Origin: Aestuariibaculum marinum
Lineage (GTDB): Bacteria > Bacteroidota > Bacteroidia > Flavobacteriales > Flavobacteriaceae
Reading direction: 5' to 3'
DNA length: 64,000 nt
Assembly (NCBI RefSeq): GCF_014596975.1
Contig: NZ_JACVXD010000002.1
Location: forward strand, 1-64,000
Below, one piece after another: positions 17,738 through 26,590 of this stretch (positions are counted from its first letter, which is position 1; each line of letters begins with the position of its first letter). The notes under the pieces were generated by a model. It saw only the letters and a program-made list of their open reading frames with translations, made no database searches and was not told the DNA's origin. A program made the translations under genes and the position numbers.

Positions 17738-20700
17738 ATGAAAGCAAAACTACATTATGTTTTATCAATAACAATGCTTTTATTTATCTTTTCAGCTTTT
17801 GGTCAAAATTCTTCATGGAAAAAACTAGAACGTGTTAAAGATTCTAAAAAACTATCGAAACTGCATTTAGATAGATCTAAAGTTCATTTTTTTAAACTAG
17901 ACATAACATCTCTTAAAAAGAATATAGGTCGAGCAACATCGAGATACGCTAAATCTAAAAAAACGGAAACCTTATTAGACATTCCATCACATAATGGAAC
18001 CATTGAAACATTCAAAATTTATGAATCTTCTGTTTTTGCTCCATCGTTAGCAAATAAATACCCTGATATAAAAACCTATGTAGGCTATTCCTTGACTAAT
18101 TCCGGTAAAAAACTAAGAATGTCTATTTCTCCACAGGGTGTATACACCATGGTTACATCCATGAACAAAGGAATGATTTTTATGCAGCCGGTAGAGAAAA
18201 ACTCAGACGAGTATGTTCTTTACCATAAAGCTGATAAAAATGATTTGAAATATGAATTTCTATGTAAAACACTTGAGAACCTCGATAAATCATCTTTTAA
18301 AAGCACTTCATCTTTAAAAACAACCGTAGACGAAGGCGGCGCTAATAATCAAACCCTTCAAAAATTTAGAATAGCTATTTCTACCACCGCTGAATATACC
18401 GCTTACCATAACGATGGCATTGCAGGTAACGGAAATGCCGTTGCCGATGCCTTAGCAGCCATAAACACAACTATTGGCCGTGTTAATGAAATTTTTGAAA
18501 CCGATATGGCTATTACTTTCGAATTGGTTGATGCGCCCCAACTTATTTATACCAATGCAACCACCGATCCTTATTCGGATGCCAATATAGGGGCAAGTGA
18601 AGATTATGCCGGTGAACCAGAAGGTTGGAATTTACAGTTACAAAACACTTTAACATCTGTAATAGAAAACAGCGCCTATGATATAGGACATCTGTTTGGT
18701 GCTAGTGGTGGGGGCGGAAATGCAGGTTGCATAGGTTGCGTTTGTGAAGACGACACTCCTGCATCAAACGATATGCATAAAGGTAGTGGCTTTACCTCTC
18801 CCTCTAACGGAATACCTGAAGGCGATACTTTTGATATAGATTTTGTTGTTCACGAAATTGGTCACCAAATGGGAGCAAACCACACCTTCGCATTTGAATC
18901 TGAGAGTACTGGAGTAAACTCTGAACCAGGTAGTGGGTCCACAATAATGGGATATGCTGGAATTGTAGGTCCAGACAATGTAGAAAATAGCAGTGATGCT
19001 TATTTTCACTATCACAGTATAAAACAAATTCTAGACAATATTGTTGGTAAATGCCAAACTACTGAAAACATTAATAACCTTCCACCTGCTGCCGATGCCG
19101 GTCCTGATTATACTATACCTGCGGGTACCGCTTATGTTTTAAAAGGAAATGCGACAGATTCCAATAGGGCAGATAACTTAACCTATTGCTGGGAACAAAT
19201 AGATAGCGGCACAACAAACTATTTAAATTTCGGGCCCGATTTAGCTACGGGTTCTATGAATCGCTCATTGCCACCTTCAAATTCAAGTGATCGGTATATC
19301 CCTAATTTCAGTAGTGTTTTAGAAGGAAAAATTGCTCAAACGGACCCCAATATTTTTAGCGACTGGGAAACAGTTTCTAATGTAGGCAGAACGCTAAACT
19401 GGGCTCTAACTGTGCGCGACAGATCGCCTGGAGATGGCAGCATTGGACAGTCCAGTTACGACACAATGGAAATAACCGTTGAAGATGTTACTCCATTTAC
19501 TGTTACCAATCCTATATCCTGGGCACAGGGAACTTCACAGGAAATAACATGGGAAGTCGGTGAAACTAATAATGGTACTATTAATTGTCAAAATGTAAAC
19601 ATAAAGTTATCTACCGATAGCGGACTTACATTTAATACAACTATAGCCTCCAATGTACTGAATAATGGGTCATACAATTACACTGTACCCAACCTACCCA
19701 ATACAACAACTGCTAGAATACTAATTGAAGCTGCCGACAATATTTTTTATGATGTTTCAGACTTCGATTTCTCGATATCAAATGACCCAGAATTCTTTAT
19801 GGTAGATGAAACTCTGGATCCAATAGCTTGTAAGAGCACTTCTGCTGTTTTTCATTTTAACTATGCCACTGCTAACGGTTATACAGACAATACAACATTT
19901 AGCGCAACAGGCATCCCAGCAGGATCATCGGTATCATTTTCTCCAACAAGCTTAGATTCAGATGGAATTGTAACAATGACGATTAACGACCTAGACAACA
20001 TCCCTAATGATGACTATACCATCACTGTTACCGGAACCTCTAACTCCCTAACCAAAGATAAAGTATTTGAATTTCCATTTTACAATGGTGTTTGTAAATC
20101 TATTGCAAACGACAACTACGAAACCAGTATCACAGGAGTTATTTTTAACACCATCAATAATCTAAATAATGAAAAACCCTCTGGCTATTCAGATTACACC
20201 AATCTTTCTACAGATGTCAATCGATCTAACACATTTGACTTAACGGTTAATGTAAATACAGATGGTGATTACAGCACCAATACAGTTGTTTGGATTGACT
20301 GGAATCAAAATTGTAGTTTTGATGATGATGGTGAAACTTATATCTTAGGGTCGGCAACCAATGTTGTTAATGGTCCTACAAGTAATTCTCCGTTTTCTAT
20401 TACAGTTCCGAGTAATGCCGTATTAGGCAATACCACTATGAGAATAGCTACTAAGTTTGCGGGTGAAGGTTCTCCAATACTTTGCGAAAATGGTTTTGAT
20501 GGAGAAGTTGAAGATTACAGCTTAAATATCATTCCTACACTTAGCGTTGAGCAATTTGGTTTTGACAACTTCAATGTCTTCCCTAATCCTAATAATGGAA
20601 CTTTTACTATTAAATTAAATGGATCACTGGAAGGCAAAATTACTGTAGATATTGTTGACTTAAGAGGTAGAACGATTTTTAAAAACAGGTATAAAAACCC

Positions 20701-20809
20701 TGGTGACTTTGAACAGGACATTAATTTAAATCTAGTTCAAACCGGGCTTTACCTTTTAACTGTTAGTGATGGTATGCGAAAATCGAGTAAAAAAATTATC
20801 ATTAAATAA
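17738..20809 (+). CDS. Reprolysin-type metallopeptidase with GEVED and T9SS sorting domains
   Basis: A 1023-residue secreted zinc protease. In order: signal peptide ending FSAFGQ; propeptide (about 25-200); M12B-like catalytic domain (about 205-440) with zinc motif HEIGHQMGANH at 372-382 and the Met-turn around Met404 (STIMGYAG). A cysteine-rich CIGCVC insert precedes the active site. Ig-like or Reg-type regions follow (about 450-830), then a GEVED domain (about 845-935, with WIDWNQN and DGEVEDY). The T9SS type A sorting domain (about 945-1023) starts VFPNPNNG and ends KKIIIK. It should be exported by the type IX system and cleaved on the surface. The substrate is unknown. Confidence 0.92.
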   Translation: MKAKLHYVLSITMLLFIFSAFGQNSSWKKLERVKDSKKLSKLHLDRSKVHFFKLDITSLKKNIGRATSRYAKSKKTETLLDIPSHNGTIETFKIYESSVFAPSLANKYPDIKTYVGYSLTNSGKKLRMSISPQGVYTMVTSMNKGMIFMQPVEKNSDEYVLYHKADKNDLKYEFLCKTLENLDKSSFKSTSSLKTTVDEGGANNQTLQKFRIAISTTAEYTAYHNDGIAGNGNAVADALAAINTTIGRVNEIFETDMAITFELVDAPQLIYTNATTDPYSDANIGASEDYAGEPEGWNLQLQNTLTSVIENSAYDIGHLFGASGGGGNAGCIGCVCEDDTPASNDMHKGSGFTSPSNGIPEGDTFDIDFVVHEIGHQMGANHTFAFESESTGVNSEPGSGSTIMGYAGIVGPDNVENSSDAYFHYHSIKQILDNIVGKCQTTENINNLPPAADAGPDYTIPAGTAYVLKGNATDSNRADNLTYCWEQIDSGTTNYLNFGPDLATGSMNRSLPPSNSSDRYIPNFSSVLEGKIAQTDPNIFSDWETVSNVGRTLNWALTVRDRSPGDGSIGQSSYDTMEITVEDVTPFTVTNPISWAQGTSQEITWEVGETNNGTINCQNVNIKLSTDSGLTFNTTIASNVLNNGSYNYTVPNLPNTTTARILIEAADNIFYDVSDFDFSISNDPEFFMVDETLDPIACKSTSAVFHFNYATANGYTDNTTFSATGIPAGSSVSFSPTSLDSDGIVTMTINDLDNIPNDDYTITVTGTSNSLTKDKVFEFPFYNGVCKSIANDNYETSITGVIFNTINNLNNEKPSGYSDYTNLSTDVNRSNTFDLTVNVNTDGDYSTNTVVWIDWNQNCSFDDDGETYILGSATNVVNGPTSNSPFSITVPSNAVLGNTTMRIATKFAGEGSPILCENGFDGEVEDYSLNIIPTLSVEQFGFDNFNVFPNPNNGTFTIKLNGSLEGKITVDIVDLRGRTIFKNRYKNPGDFEQDINLNLVQTGLYLLTVSDGMRKSSKKIIIK

Positions 20810-20811
20810 AT

Positions 20812-20842
20812 AAAAAAAGCAGAATTGAGTTCTGCTTTTTTT
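20812..20842. terminator. Bidirectional terminator between the metallopeptidase gene and pth
   Basis: Arms AAAAAAAGCAGAA (20812-20824) and TTCTGCTTTTTTT (20830-20842) with a five-base loop. It serves both converging genes and runs into the pth stop codon at 20841-20843. Confidence 0.8.
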
Positions 20843-21407
20843 ACTTCCCATTAAAAATATTCATGGTATTTGATAGTCCAGCCAAACCAAATGATTTTAT
20901 TAGTTCTACCGATTTTTCTAAACGCTCGTTTAATTTATCATTTTCTTCTTCCGTCCACTCGCCAAGCACATAATCGACTTGACGTCCTTTACTAAAGGCA
21001 TCACTAATTCCGAATCGGTAACGGTTATATTTGGTGGTATTCAATTTATCCTGAATATCTTTTAAACCGTTGTGACCTCCATCACTTCCTTTAGCTTTAA
21101 CACGAATACTTCCAAAGGGCAAGTTCAAATCGTCGGTAATTACTAAAAGGTTTTCTAAGGGAATTTTCTCTTTCGTCAACCAATACAGCACTGCCTTACC
21201 ACTTAAATTCATATAAGTGCTTGGCTTTAAAAAAATAAAAGTCCTTCCTTTTAATTTATACTCCGTTACGTCACCTAATTTTTGAGTTTCGAATGTTAGC
21301 TCTTCCTTTTTAGCGAAAAAATCTAAAATCTTAAACCCTATATTATGGCGCGTATTCTCATACTTATCTCCAATATTTCCTAAACCTACGATTAAGTATT
21401 TCTTCAT
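20841..21407 (-). CDS. pth: Aminoacyl-tRNA hydrolase (peptidyl-tRNA hydrolase)
   Basis: Releases peptides from tRNAs that fall off the ribosome. The 188-residue protein has GLGNIGDKYENTRHNIGF with the catalytic His21, the TDDLNLPFG loop with the catalytic Asp, and GSDGGHNGLKDI. It follows rplY, as in many bacteria, although a strong hairpin terminator lies between the two. Confidence 0.97.
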   Translation of the reverse strand: MKKYLIVGLGNIGDKYENTRHNIGFKILDFFAKKEELTFETQKLGDVTEYKLKGRTFIFLKPSTYMNLSGKAVLYWLTKEKIPLENLLVITDDLNLPFGSIRVKAKGSDGGHNGLKDIQDKLNTTKYNRYRFGISDAFSKGRQVDYVLGEWTEEENDKLNERLEKSVELIKSFGLAGLSNTMNIFNGK

Positions 21408-21440
21408 AAAATATGTGTCGTCTTAAAATCTTTTGTAAAA

Positions 21441-21471
21441 ATAAAAAAGCATCCTGAATTCAGGATGCTTT
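21441..21471 (-). terminator. Terminator between rplY and pth
   Basis: A perfect 26-base palindrome with arms AAAGCATCCTGAA and TTCAGGATGCTTT (21446-21471), followed on the minus strand by T residues. It should end most prs/rplY transcripts, with read-through or a separate promoter serving pth. Confidence 0.7.
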
Positions 21472-21494
21472 CGTATTCAATTTAGAATAAAGTC

Positions 21495-22100
21495 TTATTC
21501 TGCAGCAGCTGCTTCTACTTCTTCTTCTTCATCTTCGTCTTCAACATCTACTGAAGTTCTAGAACGTCTTACTTGACATACAACCGTGTTATCTGGGTGC
21601 ATAAATTTGTAAGCATCGTTTTCTAAAGTAGTGATGTATAATTTACCACCAATTTTTAAAGGAGTGATATCTGCTTCAATAAAATCTGGTAAGTTAGCTG
21701 GAAGAGCTTTTACTCTTAAGCTACGTTTGTTTTTACGTAAAACACCACCATTCTTAACACCACGAGAGTTACCAATTAATACTACAGGAATTTCCATAGT
21801 AATTTCTTTATCTTCGAATAACTGGTAGAAATCGATGTGTAAGATAGCATCTGTTACTGGGTGAAATTGGATATCTTGTAATACCGCATTGTAAGTTTCA
21901 CCATTTTCTAAAGCAATCACAACTGTATGCGCATTAGGCGTGTATACAAGTTTAGAGAATGCAATTTCATCTGCAGAGAAATGAACTGGTTTATCTCCTC
22001 CGTATAATACGCAAGGAACCTGACCAGCATTACGTAAGGCTTTTGTTGCTTTTTTGCCCACGCTTTCTCTTTGAGATCCGTTGATTGTAATTGATTTCAT
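21495..22100 (-). CDS. rplY: Ribosomal protein bL25, long (Ctc) form
   Basis: Binds 5S rRNA in the large subunit. The 201-residue protein has the N-terminal L25 barrel (about 1-95) and the C-terminal TL5/Ctc beta domain (about 96-180, [21 protein letters not shown]). It ends in an acidic tail of D/E with alanines. This is the long form found in Bacteroidota, also linked to general stress in Bacillus. It lies 59 bases downstream of prs with a small palindrome in the gap. Confidence 0.95.
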   Translation of the reverse strand: MKSITINGSQRESVGKKATKALRNAGQVPCVLYGGDKPVHFSADEIAFSKLVYTPNAHTVVIALENGETYNAVLQDIQFHPVTDAILHIDFYQLFEDKEITMEIPVVLIGNSRGVKNGGVLRKNKRSLRVKALPANLPDFIEADITPLKIGGKLYITTLENDAYKFMHPDNTVVCQVRRSRTSVDVEDEDEEEEVEAAAAE

Positions 22101-22133
22101 AATTATTTATTTATTAATACTTGTTTATAATGG

Positions 22134-22149
22134 AAGCACATATGTGCTT
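22134..22149. promoter_or_regulatory. Palindrome in the prs-rplY gap
   Basis: A perfect 16-base palindrome, AAGCACAT followed by ATGTGCTT, about 34 bases upstream of the rplY ATG. It could form a small leader hairpin in the transcript or be a dimer binding site. No T-run follows it on the minus strand. Confidence 0.3.
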
Positions 22150-22159
22150 TCATGTCTTT

Positions 22160-23101
22160 TTACATTACAAATTTAGAAGCTATAGATTGGTTGTTGTGTA
22201 CCTTTTCCATTACCTCAGCAAATAAATCGGCACAACTTAACACTCTAATCTTATCGCTTAATGGCTTAACAGGAATAGAGTCTGTTACTATAAGTTCTTC
22301 TAGTTTTGAATTATTTAAATTATCGTAAGCCTTACCAGATAATAAAGCATGCGTACAAATCGCTCTAACGCTTAATGCTCCTCGCTCCATCATTAAATCG
22401 GCTGCCTTAGTTAAGGTTCCTGCAGTATCTACCATATCATCAACTAATACTACATTTTTCCCGGTTACATCACCAATTAATTCCATATGAGAAATAACAT
22501 TGGCTTTAGCACGTTGCTTGTAACAAATAACCACATCACTTCCTGAAGCTTTTGCATAAGCATAAGCACGTTTAGAACCTCCCATATCTGGAGAAGCGAT
22601 TGTTAAGTTATCCAGACCTAAACTCTTTAAATATGGTAAGAAAATAGTTGATGCGAATAAGTGGTCAACTGGTTTCTCGAAAAACCCTTGAATTTGATCA
22701 GCATGTAAATCCATGGTGATAATTCTTGTTGCTCCCGCAGCTTCTAAGGTTTTAGCAACAAGTTTTGCTGCAATTGGCACTCTAGGCTTATCTTTTCTAT
22801 CTTGTCTTGCCCATCCAAAATATGGTAAAACCGCGGTAATGTGTCTTGCTGATGCACGTTTAGCAGCATCAATCATTAATAACATTTCCATTAAGTTTTC
22901 CGGTCCAGGATTGGTAGATCCAATGATAAAAATACGAGTCCCTCTAATCGATTCTTCATACGATGGTTGAAACTCTCCATCGCTGTAAGTCGACATAATT
23001 ACTTTTCCTAATTCTGTTCCAAAAGCCTTAGCAATTTTCTCTCCCAGTACCTGACTTTGGGTACATGCAAAAATCTTGGCTTCGGTTACAATTGTCGGCA
23101 T
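22160..23101 (-). CDS. prs: Ribose-phosphate pyrophosphokinase
   Basis: Makes PRPP from ribose-5-phosphate and ATP for nucleotide, histidine and tryptophan synthesis. The 313-residue protein has the flexible catalytic loop with YFGWARQDRKDKPR, the metal site DLHADQIQGFF and the PRPP loop VLVDDMVDTAGTL, all normal for class I enzymes. It is the first gene of prs-rplY, with a -7 box at 23154-23161. Confidence 0.97.
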   Translation of the reverse strand: MPTIVTEAKIFACTQSQVLGEKIAKAFGTELGKVIMSTYSDGEFQPSYEESIRGTRIFIIGSTNPGPENLMEMLLMIDAAKRASARHITAVLPYFGWARQDRKDKPRVPIAAKLVAKTLEAAGATRIITMDLHADQIQGFFEKPVDHLFASTIFLPYLKSLGLDNLTIASPDMGGSKRAYAYAKASGSDVVICYKQRAKANVISHMELIGDVTGKNVVLVDDMVDTAGTLTKAADLMMERGALSVRAICTHALLSGKAYDNLNNSKLEELIVTDSIPVKPLSDKIRVLSCADLFAEVMEKVHNNQSIASKFVM

Positions 23102-23153
23102 AGCTAACTTGTTGTTTTTTAGCGCAAAAGCGCGGCTTGTTTTTAACGAGGTG

Positions 23154-23161
23154 CAAATTTA
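23154..23161 (-). promoter_or_regulatory. -7 box upstream of prs
   Basis: Minus-strand TAAATTTG matches TAnnTTTG, 53 bases upstream of the prs ATG. The leader between them contains a short GCGC-AAAA-GCGC hairpin. Confidence 0.45.
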
Positions 23162-23226
23162 GACATTTATTTTCACCTAAAAAGTATATTACACCGTATT
23201 TTTATCATAATTATGAAAAATTTATA

Positions 23227-23234
23227 TATTTTTG
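23227..23234 (+). promoter_or_regulatory. -7 box for tRNA-Leu
   Basis: TATTTTTG matches TAnnTTTG and ends 13 bases before the tRNA-Leu 5' end. That is close spacing suited to a short-leader tRNA transcript. Confidence 0.5.
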
Positions 23235-23247
23235 CTTTCGATAAAAC

Positions 23248-23327
23248 GCTCAAGTGGCGGAATTGGTAGACGCGTCGGATTCAAAATCCGATTCTTCGGA
23301 GTGCGGGTTCGATTCCCGCCTTGAGTA
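23248..23327 (+). tRNA. tRNA-Leu (CAA)
   Basis: A complete cloverleaf of about 80 bases without encoded CCA. The acceptor stem pairs GCTCAAG with CTTGAGT (first pair G-T). The D arm has GGCGGAATTGGTAGACGC. The anticodon stem TCGGA/TCCGA encloses TTCAAAA with anticodon CAA. A variable arm around TTCTTCGGAG marks it as class II. The T arm is GCGGG-TTCGATT-CCCGC. The 3' half is repeated, with changes, at 26536-26588, which marks this gene as the insertion site of an element. Confidence 0.96.
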
Positions 23328-23343
23328 CAAACCCAGTAAATAC

Positions 23344-23380
23344 AAGGCTTCCCAGCGTTTTGGGAAGCCTTATTTTTTTT
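23344..23380 (+). terminator. Terminator after tRNA-Leu
   Basis: Arms AAGGCTTCCCA (23344-23354) and TGGGAAGCCTT (23361-23371) with a six-base loop and a run of eight T. It begins 17 bases after the tRNA. Confidence 0.8.
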
Positions 23381-23405
23381 AATAAGTAGGAAAAACTTTC
23401 CAATA

Positions 23406-23533
23406 GGGTAAACAAAAGGGTAAAACCAATTTTTCACAAAAACATAAGCATATGATTTTAAGTTGTTTATGTTTTAAATGAAACTTGATTTAAGTTTACA
23501 GTCCGACGCACTCTATACTAAAATCCGACGCAC
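23406..23533. repeat. Short direct repeats next to the tRNA-Leu end of the island
   Basis: GGGTAAAC (23406-23413) and GGGTAAAA (23418-23425) are spaced 12 bases apart. TCCGACGCAC occurs at 23502-23511 and again at 23524-23533, 22 bases apart. The position just inside a tRNA attachment site fits integrase core or arm sites, but no integrase is present to confirm it. The rest of 23381-23688 holds no supported gene; a 38-codon frame at 23478-23594 is unconvincing. Confidence 0.35.
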
Positions 23534-23688
23534 ACCGCAAAACCCGCAGTATACCTCTAAAAGTTCACTTTTTGCTGAAGTCAAACACCATTAAAAAAAG
23601 TTCAATTCTGATACTAATTATAAGGATTTATGAATTTCATTGTAAAATGTTTATTGATAGTAAGTTTAGGATTTCATGATTTTCTAAA

Positions 23689-25617
23689 TCATGGCAGTTT
23701 TGAAAATGATACTTTTCGCATCACGGTATTTCCCACGGGAATCAACTCTACCTCCTTGTTAGCCCCACTTTCGTCTACCATGGTACCCACAAGTTTGACC
23801 AAGGGTTTGTCAAATGGAAAATCGAAATTAACATTCTCAGTCGTCTCAAAAGTGAAGTTGCTGTTGGAAGGTAGTTTGTAATTAAACCCAGTGGAGTCAG
23901 TTACCTTCATGGTCAACTGATGGAAATCTAGATTTTTGAATGTTCTTAGAGTATCCGATTCAAACGTAAAAGACTTGGCATAGACCAACGCTCCCCTCTG
24001 AAAATAGTAGTTACCGTTATCTTTTTTCTCCAGTACATCAAAATTGAATTGTACGCTAAATTCACTTTCGGGTTCCCAGGTACGGTAAATGACCAACCTG
24101 TCTCCCTTGTCCTGGATATCTTTTGGGCTTATCCCTTTAATATCAATTTTTTTACAACCAAAAGGCTTGCGCAGTACCAAGCTGAAAGGCGTGCTTTTTT
24201 CCAATTTCATTTCAAAATTGATGAGGTCCGAAAACGGATATTCCGTTTTTTCCAGAATGCTGATTTTTGTACCTGCTATTTCAGTGTTTAAAGCGTTCGG
24301 CCCATATAAGACCGCTAAAAGCGTATTGTCATCAGCGTCCACTTTCCAACTATGCTGGATATAATAGGGCATGACACGGCCTCCATTGAGGGTACAACAG
24401 GCAGCGGCATCATGACAGGCGTCATACGTTTCGCGAGCACCATGTGCTGTCGGATCCATATGCGTACGATTGTCCAGGCTGAGGTATGCCAAAGCTTTTA
24501 AATTGGGTAGTCTGGCTCCCTGCAATGCATTGAAAACCATTTTTTCAATACGGTCGGCGATACTGAGGTTACCGTTAAGGGATAGGACAATTCCTAAAGG
24601 ATTGATGAATTCCGTAGTAGTACAATATTCATAATGTCCATTGGCGGATCCTTTTAAGCCTCTAACGTTTTCGTCACAGACCATAGCTCCACTTGGTGTG
24701 GAAGCGTAATTAAGTTTATCCATGGCCAGCTTGGCGGCACGTTTCATAGTATCCTTTTTCGTAATTTCAAATATGTATTCTGGGATTAAAAACCCTTCGG
24801 CCACGTGTGCCCCATGTTTGGTGAATTTTTTTTCGGGATCAAGTAGGTTGGACTGGATCAGGTCATCATCGCGAATTTCGTGATCATCAAGCTCATCGTA
24901 CAATCGTTTTGAAAAATCGGCATATCCCTCTTTGCCCGTTTTTGCATATAGCCATTCTAGGATTTCAAAATACCCAACACCATGTGCCACACCGCCTTCG
25001 CCCTTTACCCAAGGGGTTTTGTCCTTATAGGCTGTCATGGTAAGCTGAACTGATTTTTCCACGGCCTCCAATATTGTAGCGTTATCCGTAATTTCATAAT
25101 AGGCGATCATGGGCAGGAGTATACGGCTCTGCGTCCATAATTCCCCGTTTTCGCCTGTGTGTTGAAACCGGTTGTTCTTAGCATAAATACCAATGTACCC
25201 TGAGTCATCGGTACTTTTTAGAATATCGTTCATCCATTGGGCGGCCCTTTTTTTAAATTCTGGGTCATCTACCAAATAAGCAGACCTTAGCACGGCATCT
25301 TTCCAATATCCTTCGTGCTCTCCGCTCCACCAACCTTTTAGACCACCGTATTTTTTTGTTGACTCACGATTCTTGCTTACAAATAGATTGTGGGTAACGG
25401 TTTCGCCGTACTCATCAAAATGGCCGAGGATACCTATTTCCAAATCTCGTTGAATTTGGTCATGTATCCAACCGATTGGCTTTATGGCTCCAAAGGGAAG
25501 TGTACTCAATTCCCCATAGTGTGATTGGGCATTCAACTCTTCGGTAGTGTTTTGACCCGATTTACAGAAGCTGATAAAAATTCCAATGGCAAAAATGGGC
25601 AATACTAAGTTTTTCAT
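23689..25617 (-). CDS. GH127-type glycosidase (DUF1680), probable beta-L-arabinofuranosidase
   Basis: A 642-residue exported protein. The signal peptide probably ends at a lipoprotein cysteine (SFCKSG, Cys18). The (alpha/alpha)6 catalytic domain covers about 40-430, then beta-sandwich regions. The zinc-cysteine site known from the Bifidobacterium enzyme HypBA1 (Glu338, Cys340, Cys417, Cys418) is matched by Glu330, Cys332, Cys407 and Cys408 at nearly the same spacing; Cys407 would be the nucleophile equivalent. It may cut L-arabinofuranose side chains of pectin or glycoproteins; other sugars are possible. Higher G+C than its surroundings and the tRNA-Leu flanks suggest transfer. No SusC/D neighbours are seen. 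Confidence 0.82.
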   Translation of the reverse strand: MKNLVLPIFAIGIFISFCKSGQNTTEELNAQSHYGELSTLPFGAIKPIGWIHDQIQRDLEIGILGHFDEYGETVTHNLFVSKNRESTKKYGGLKGWWSGEHEGYWKDAVLRSAYLVDDPEFKKRAAQWMNDILKSTDDSGYIGIYAKNNRFQHTGENGELWTQSRILLPMIAYYEITDNATILEAVEKSVQLTMTAYKDKTPWVKGEGGVAHGVGYFEILEWLYAKTGKEGYADFSKRLYDELDDHEIRDDDLIQSNLLDPEKKFTKHGAHVAEGFLIPEYIFEITKKDTMKRAAKLAMDKLNYASTPSGAMVCDENVRGLKGSANGHYEYCTTTEFINPLGIVLSLNGNLSIADRIEKMVFNALQGARLPNLKALAYLSLDNRTHMDPTAHGARETYDACHDAAACCTLNGGRVMPYYIQHSWKVDADDNTLLAVLYGPNALNTEIAGTKISILEKTEYPFSDLINFEMKLEKSTPFSLVLRKPFGCKKIDIKGISPKDIQDKGDRLVIYRTWEPESEFSVQFNFDVLEKKDNGNYYFQRGALVYAKSFTFESDTLRTFKNLDFHQLTMKVTDSTGFNYKLPSNSNFTFETTENVNFDFPFDKPLVKLVGTMVDESGANKEVELIPVGNTVMRKVSFSKLP

Positions 25618-25755
25618 GTCTTCTATTAAAGTTTAATCCGATTATAGCAGCCTTAGGTTCTTCCTAGCTAACCAAACAAATGTAATCAATAATTTTATAG
25701 TTCTCTCTAAACTGTTCACTCATACCAGCTCTAGAGCCAGTTATCCCTCTTGACT

Positions 25756-26182
25756 TTATAGAGGCAATTCATCATATTCTGGTTGAATAATTCTAGAATA
25801 GATATTTAAACCAAAAGACTTATCTATAAATGGAAGAATAATTTGAAATGCATTTCCTCCAATAACACAAAAAATATCAAACTCAGTTTCTGCAAATAAT
25901 ACTAAAGACAATTTTGCTGTATAAAACCTTCTCCTTTTGTTAATTCAGATGGTAAAAATTCCTTCCAATCAGAGACAGTTTCATCTGAATTATAGACATA
26001 AAGAAAGTATGTTATTTGATCTTTTGTAATTTCCTTTAAAGTTGCAGAGTTAAAAATACCTCTAAAACCCAATTTAGAAAAAGAAGTATTTATTATCTTT
26101 TCAATAACTTGCTCGCAAGTAGATAACTTTTTAAAAGCCTATGAGATTTATCAATCCTGTATATTTTAGGATTTTGTGTCAT
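25756..26182 (-). pseudogene. Frameshifted remnant of a DUF6119/TIGR04141-like gene
   Basis: Reading the minus strand from ATG 26182 gives MTQNPKIYRIDKSHRLLK. One missing base in the A-run near 26130 then shifts the frame to KLSTCEQVIEKIINTSFSKLG, and on to SDWKEFLPSEL. A second shift near 25925 leads to AKLSLVLFAETEFDIFCVIGG and PFIDKSFGLNIYSRIIQPEY, then a stop at 25756. The W-x-x-FLP, S-x-VLF and GG...FID..FGL pattern resembles the N-terminal third of the sporadically distributed TIGR04141/DUF6119 family. The other two thirds are absent. The reading is direct; the family link is moderate. Confidence 0.5.
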
Positions 26183-26535
26183 CTATTATTTATTTTCTTG
26201 ATTATTGATAATTACTAAATTAATTAAATGACATTCTTCATCATTCCTTTATTGCATAAATATACATATTTATCTTACAAAATATAATAGTTGATAAATA
26301 AATAAAACTATTCATTATGCTTCCGATGTTATAGTGTTTCGAATTATTGCCAACTGCTTCGTTCTGTCTATGACAAAAAAGCCTCAAAAAGACACCATCC
26401 AATACCATAAAAATCAGCACATTAAAGCAAAAAACAGTGTAAGAAACAGTGTAAAAAAACAACAAAATATAGCAATTCAACAATTTTAAACACCTGAAAA
26501 TCAATTAGTTGCAACGAAATAAAACTTTCTATTAA
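26183..26535. other. AT-rich remnant sequence inside the island
   Basis: About 350 bases with no convincing gene. An 87-codon minus-strand frame at 26241-26504 has an implausible cysteine and phenylalanine-rich composition without a start context. This is probably junk left by deletion within the island. Confidence 0.4.
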
Positions 26536-26588
26536 ATTCAAAATCCGATTTCCTCGGAAGTGTGGGTTCGATTCCCACCTTGAGTACA
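26536..26588 (+). repeat. Diverged partial copy of the tRNA-Leu 3' half (attachment-site remnant)
   Basis: Matches tRNA-Leu(CAA) from the anticodon loop (ATTCAAAATCCGATT) to the 3' end (CTTGAGTACA). Differences are a two-base longer variable arm and a C-to-T/G-to-A pair change in the T stem (GTGGG/CCCAC against GCGGG/CCCGC). The paired T-stem change keeps base pairing, so this copy comes from another functional tRNA-Leu rather than from random decay. The 5' half is missing, so it is not a working tRNA. Confidence 0.85.
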
Positions 26589-26590
26589 TG

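Larger units (their letters stand above)
23279..26588. mobile_element. Decayed island between tRNA-Leu and a duplicated tRNA-Leu 3' half
   Basis: The 51-base 3' part of tRNA-Leu(CAA) (23279-23329) recurs as a diverged 53-base copy at 26536-26588, about 3.3 kb away in the same orientation. This is the usual trace of tyrosine-recombinase integration into a tRNA 3' end. Between them are a GH127-type glycosidase gene with visibly higher G+C than its neighbours, a frameshifted pseudogene, and AT-rich sequence. Tandem GGGTAAA units and a repeated TCCGACGCAC lie just inside the left end, as recombinase-binding sites often do. No integrase gene is left, so the element is probably immobile. The repeats are seen; the history is inferred. 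Confidence 0.6.

Noticed and set aside
23222..23437. 71-codon minus-strand frame with GGNRTRTPKNRILNPTRLPIPP
   Set aside because: It reads through the tRNA-Leu gene in antisense; this peptide is a known annotation artefact of tRNA antisense strands.
23478..23594. 38-codon plus-strand frame (MKLDLSLQSD...) inside the tRNA-Leu island, considered as an integrase start
   Set aside because: The peptide does not resemble the N-terminus of any tyrosine recombinase I know, and nothing integrase-like follows it.
26241..26504. 87-codon minus-strand frame in the island
   Set aside because: Composition is dominated by Phe, Cys and Ile from AT-rich sequence, with no start context or motif.
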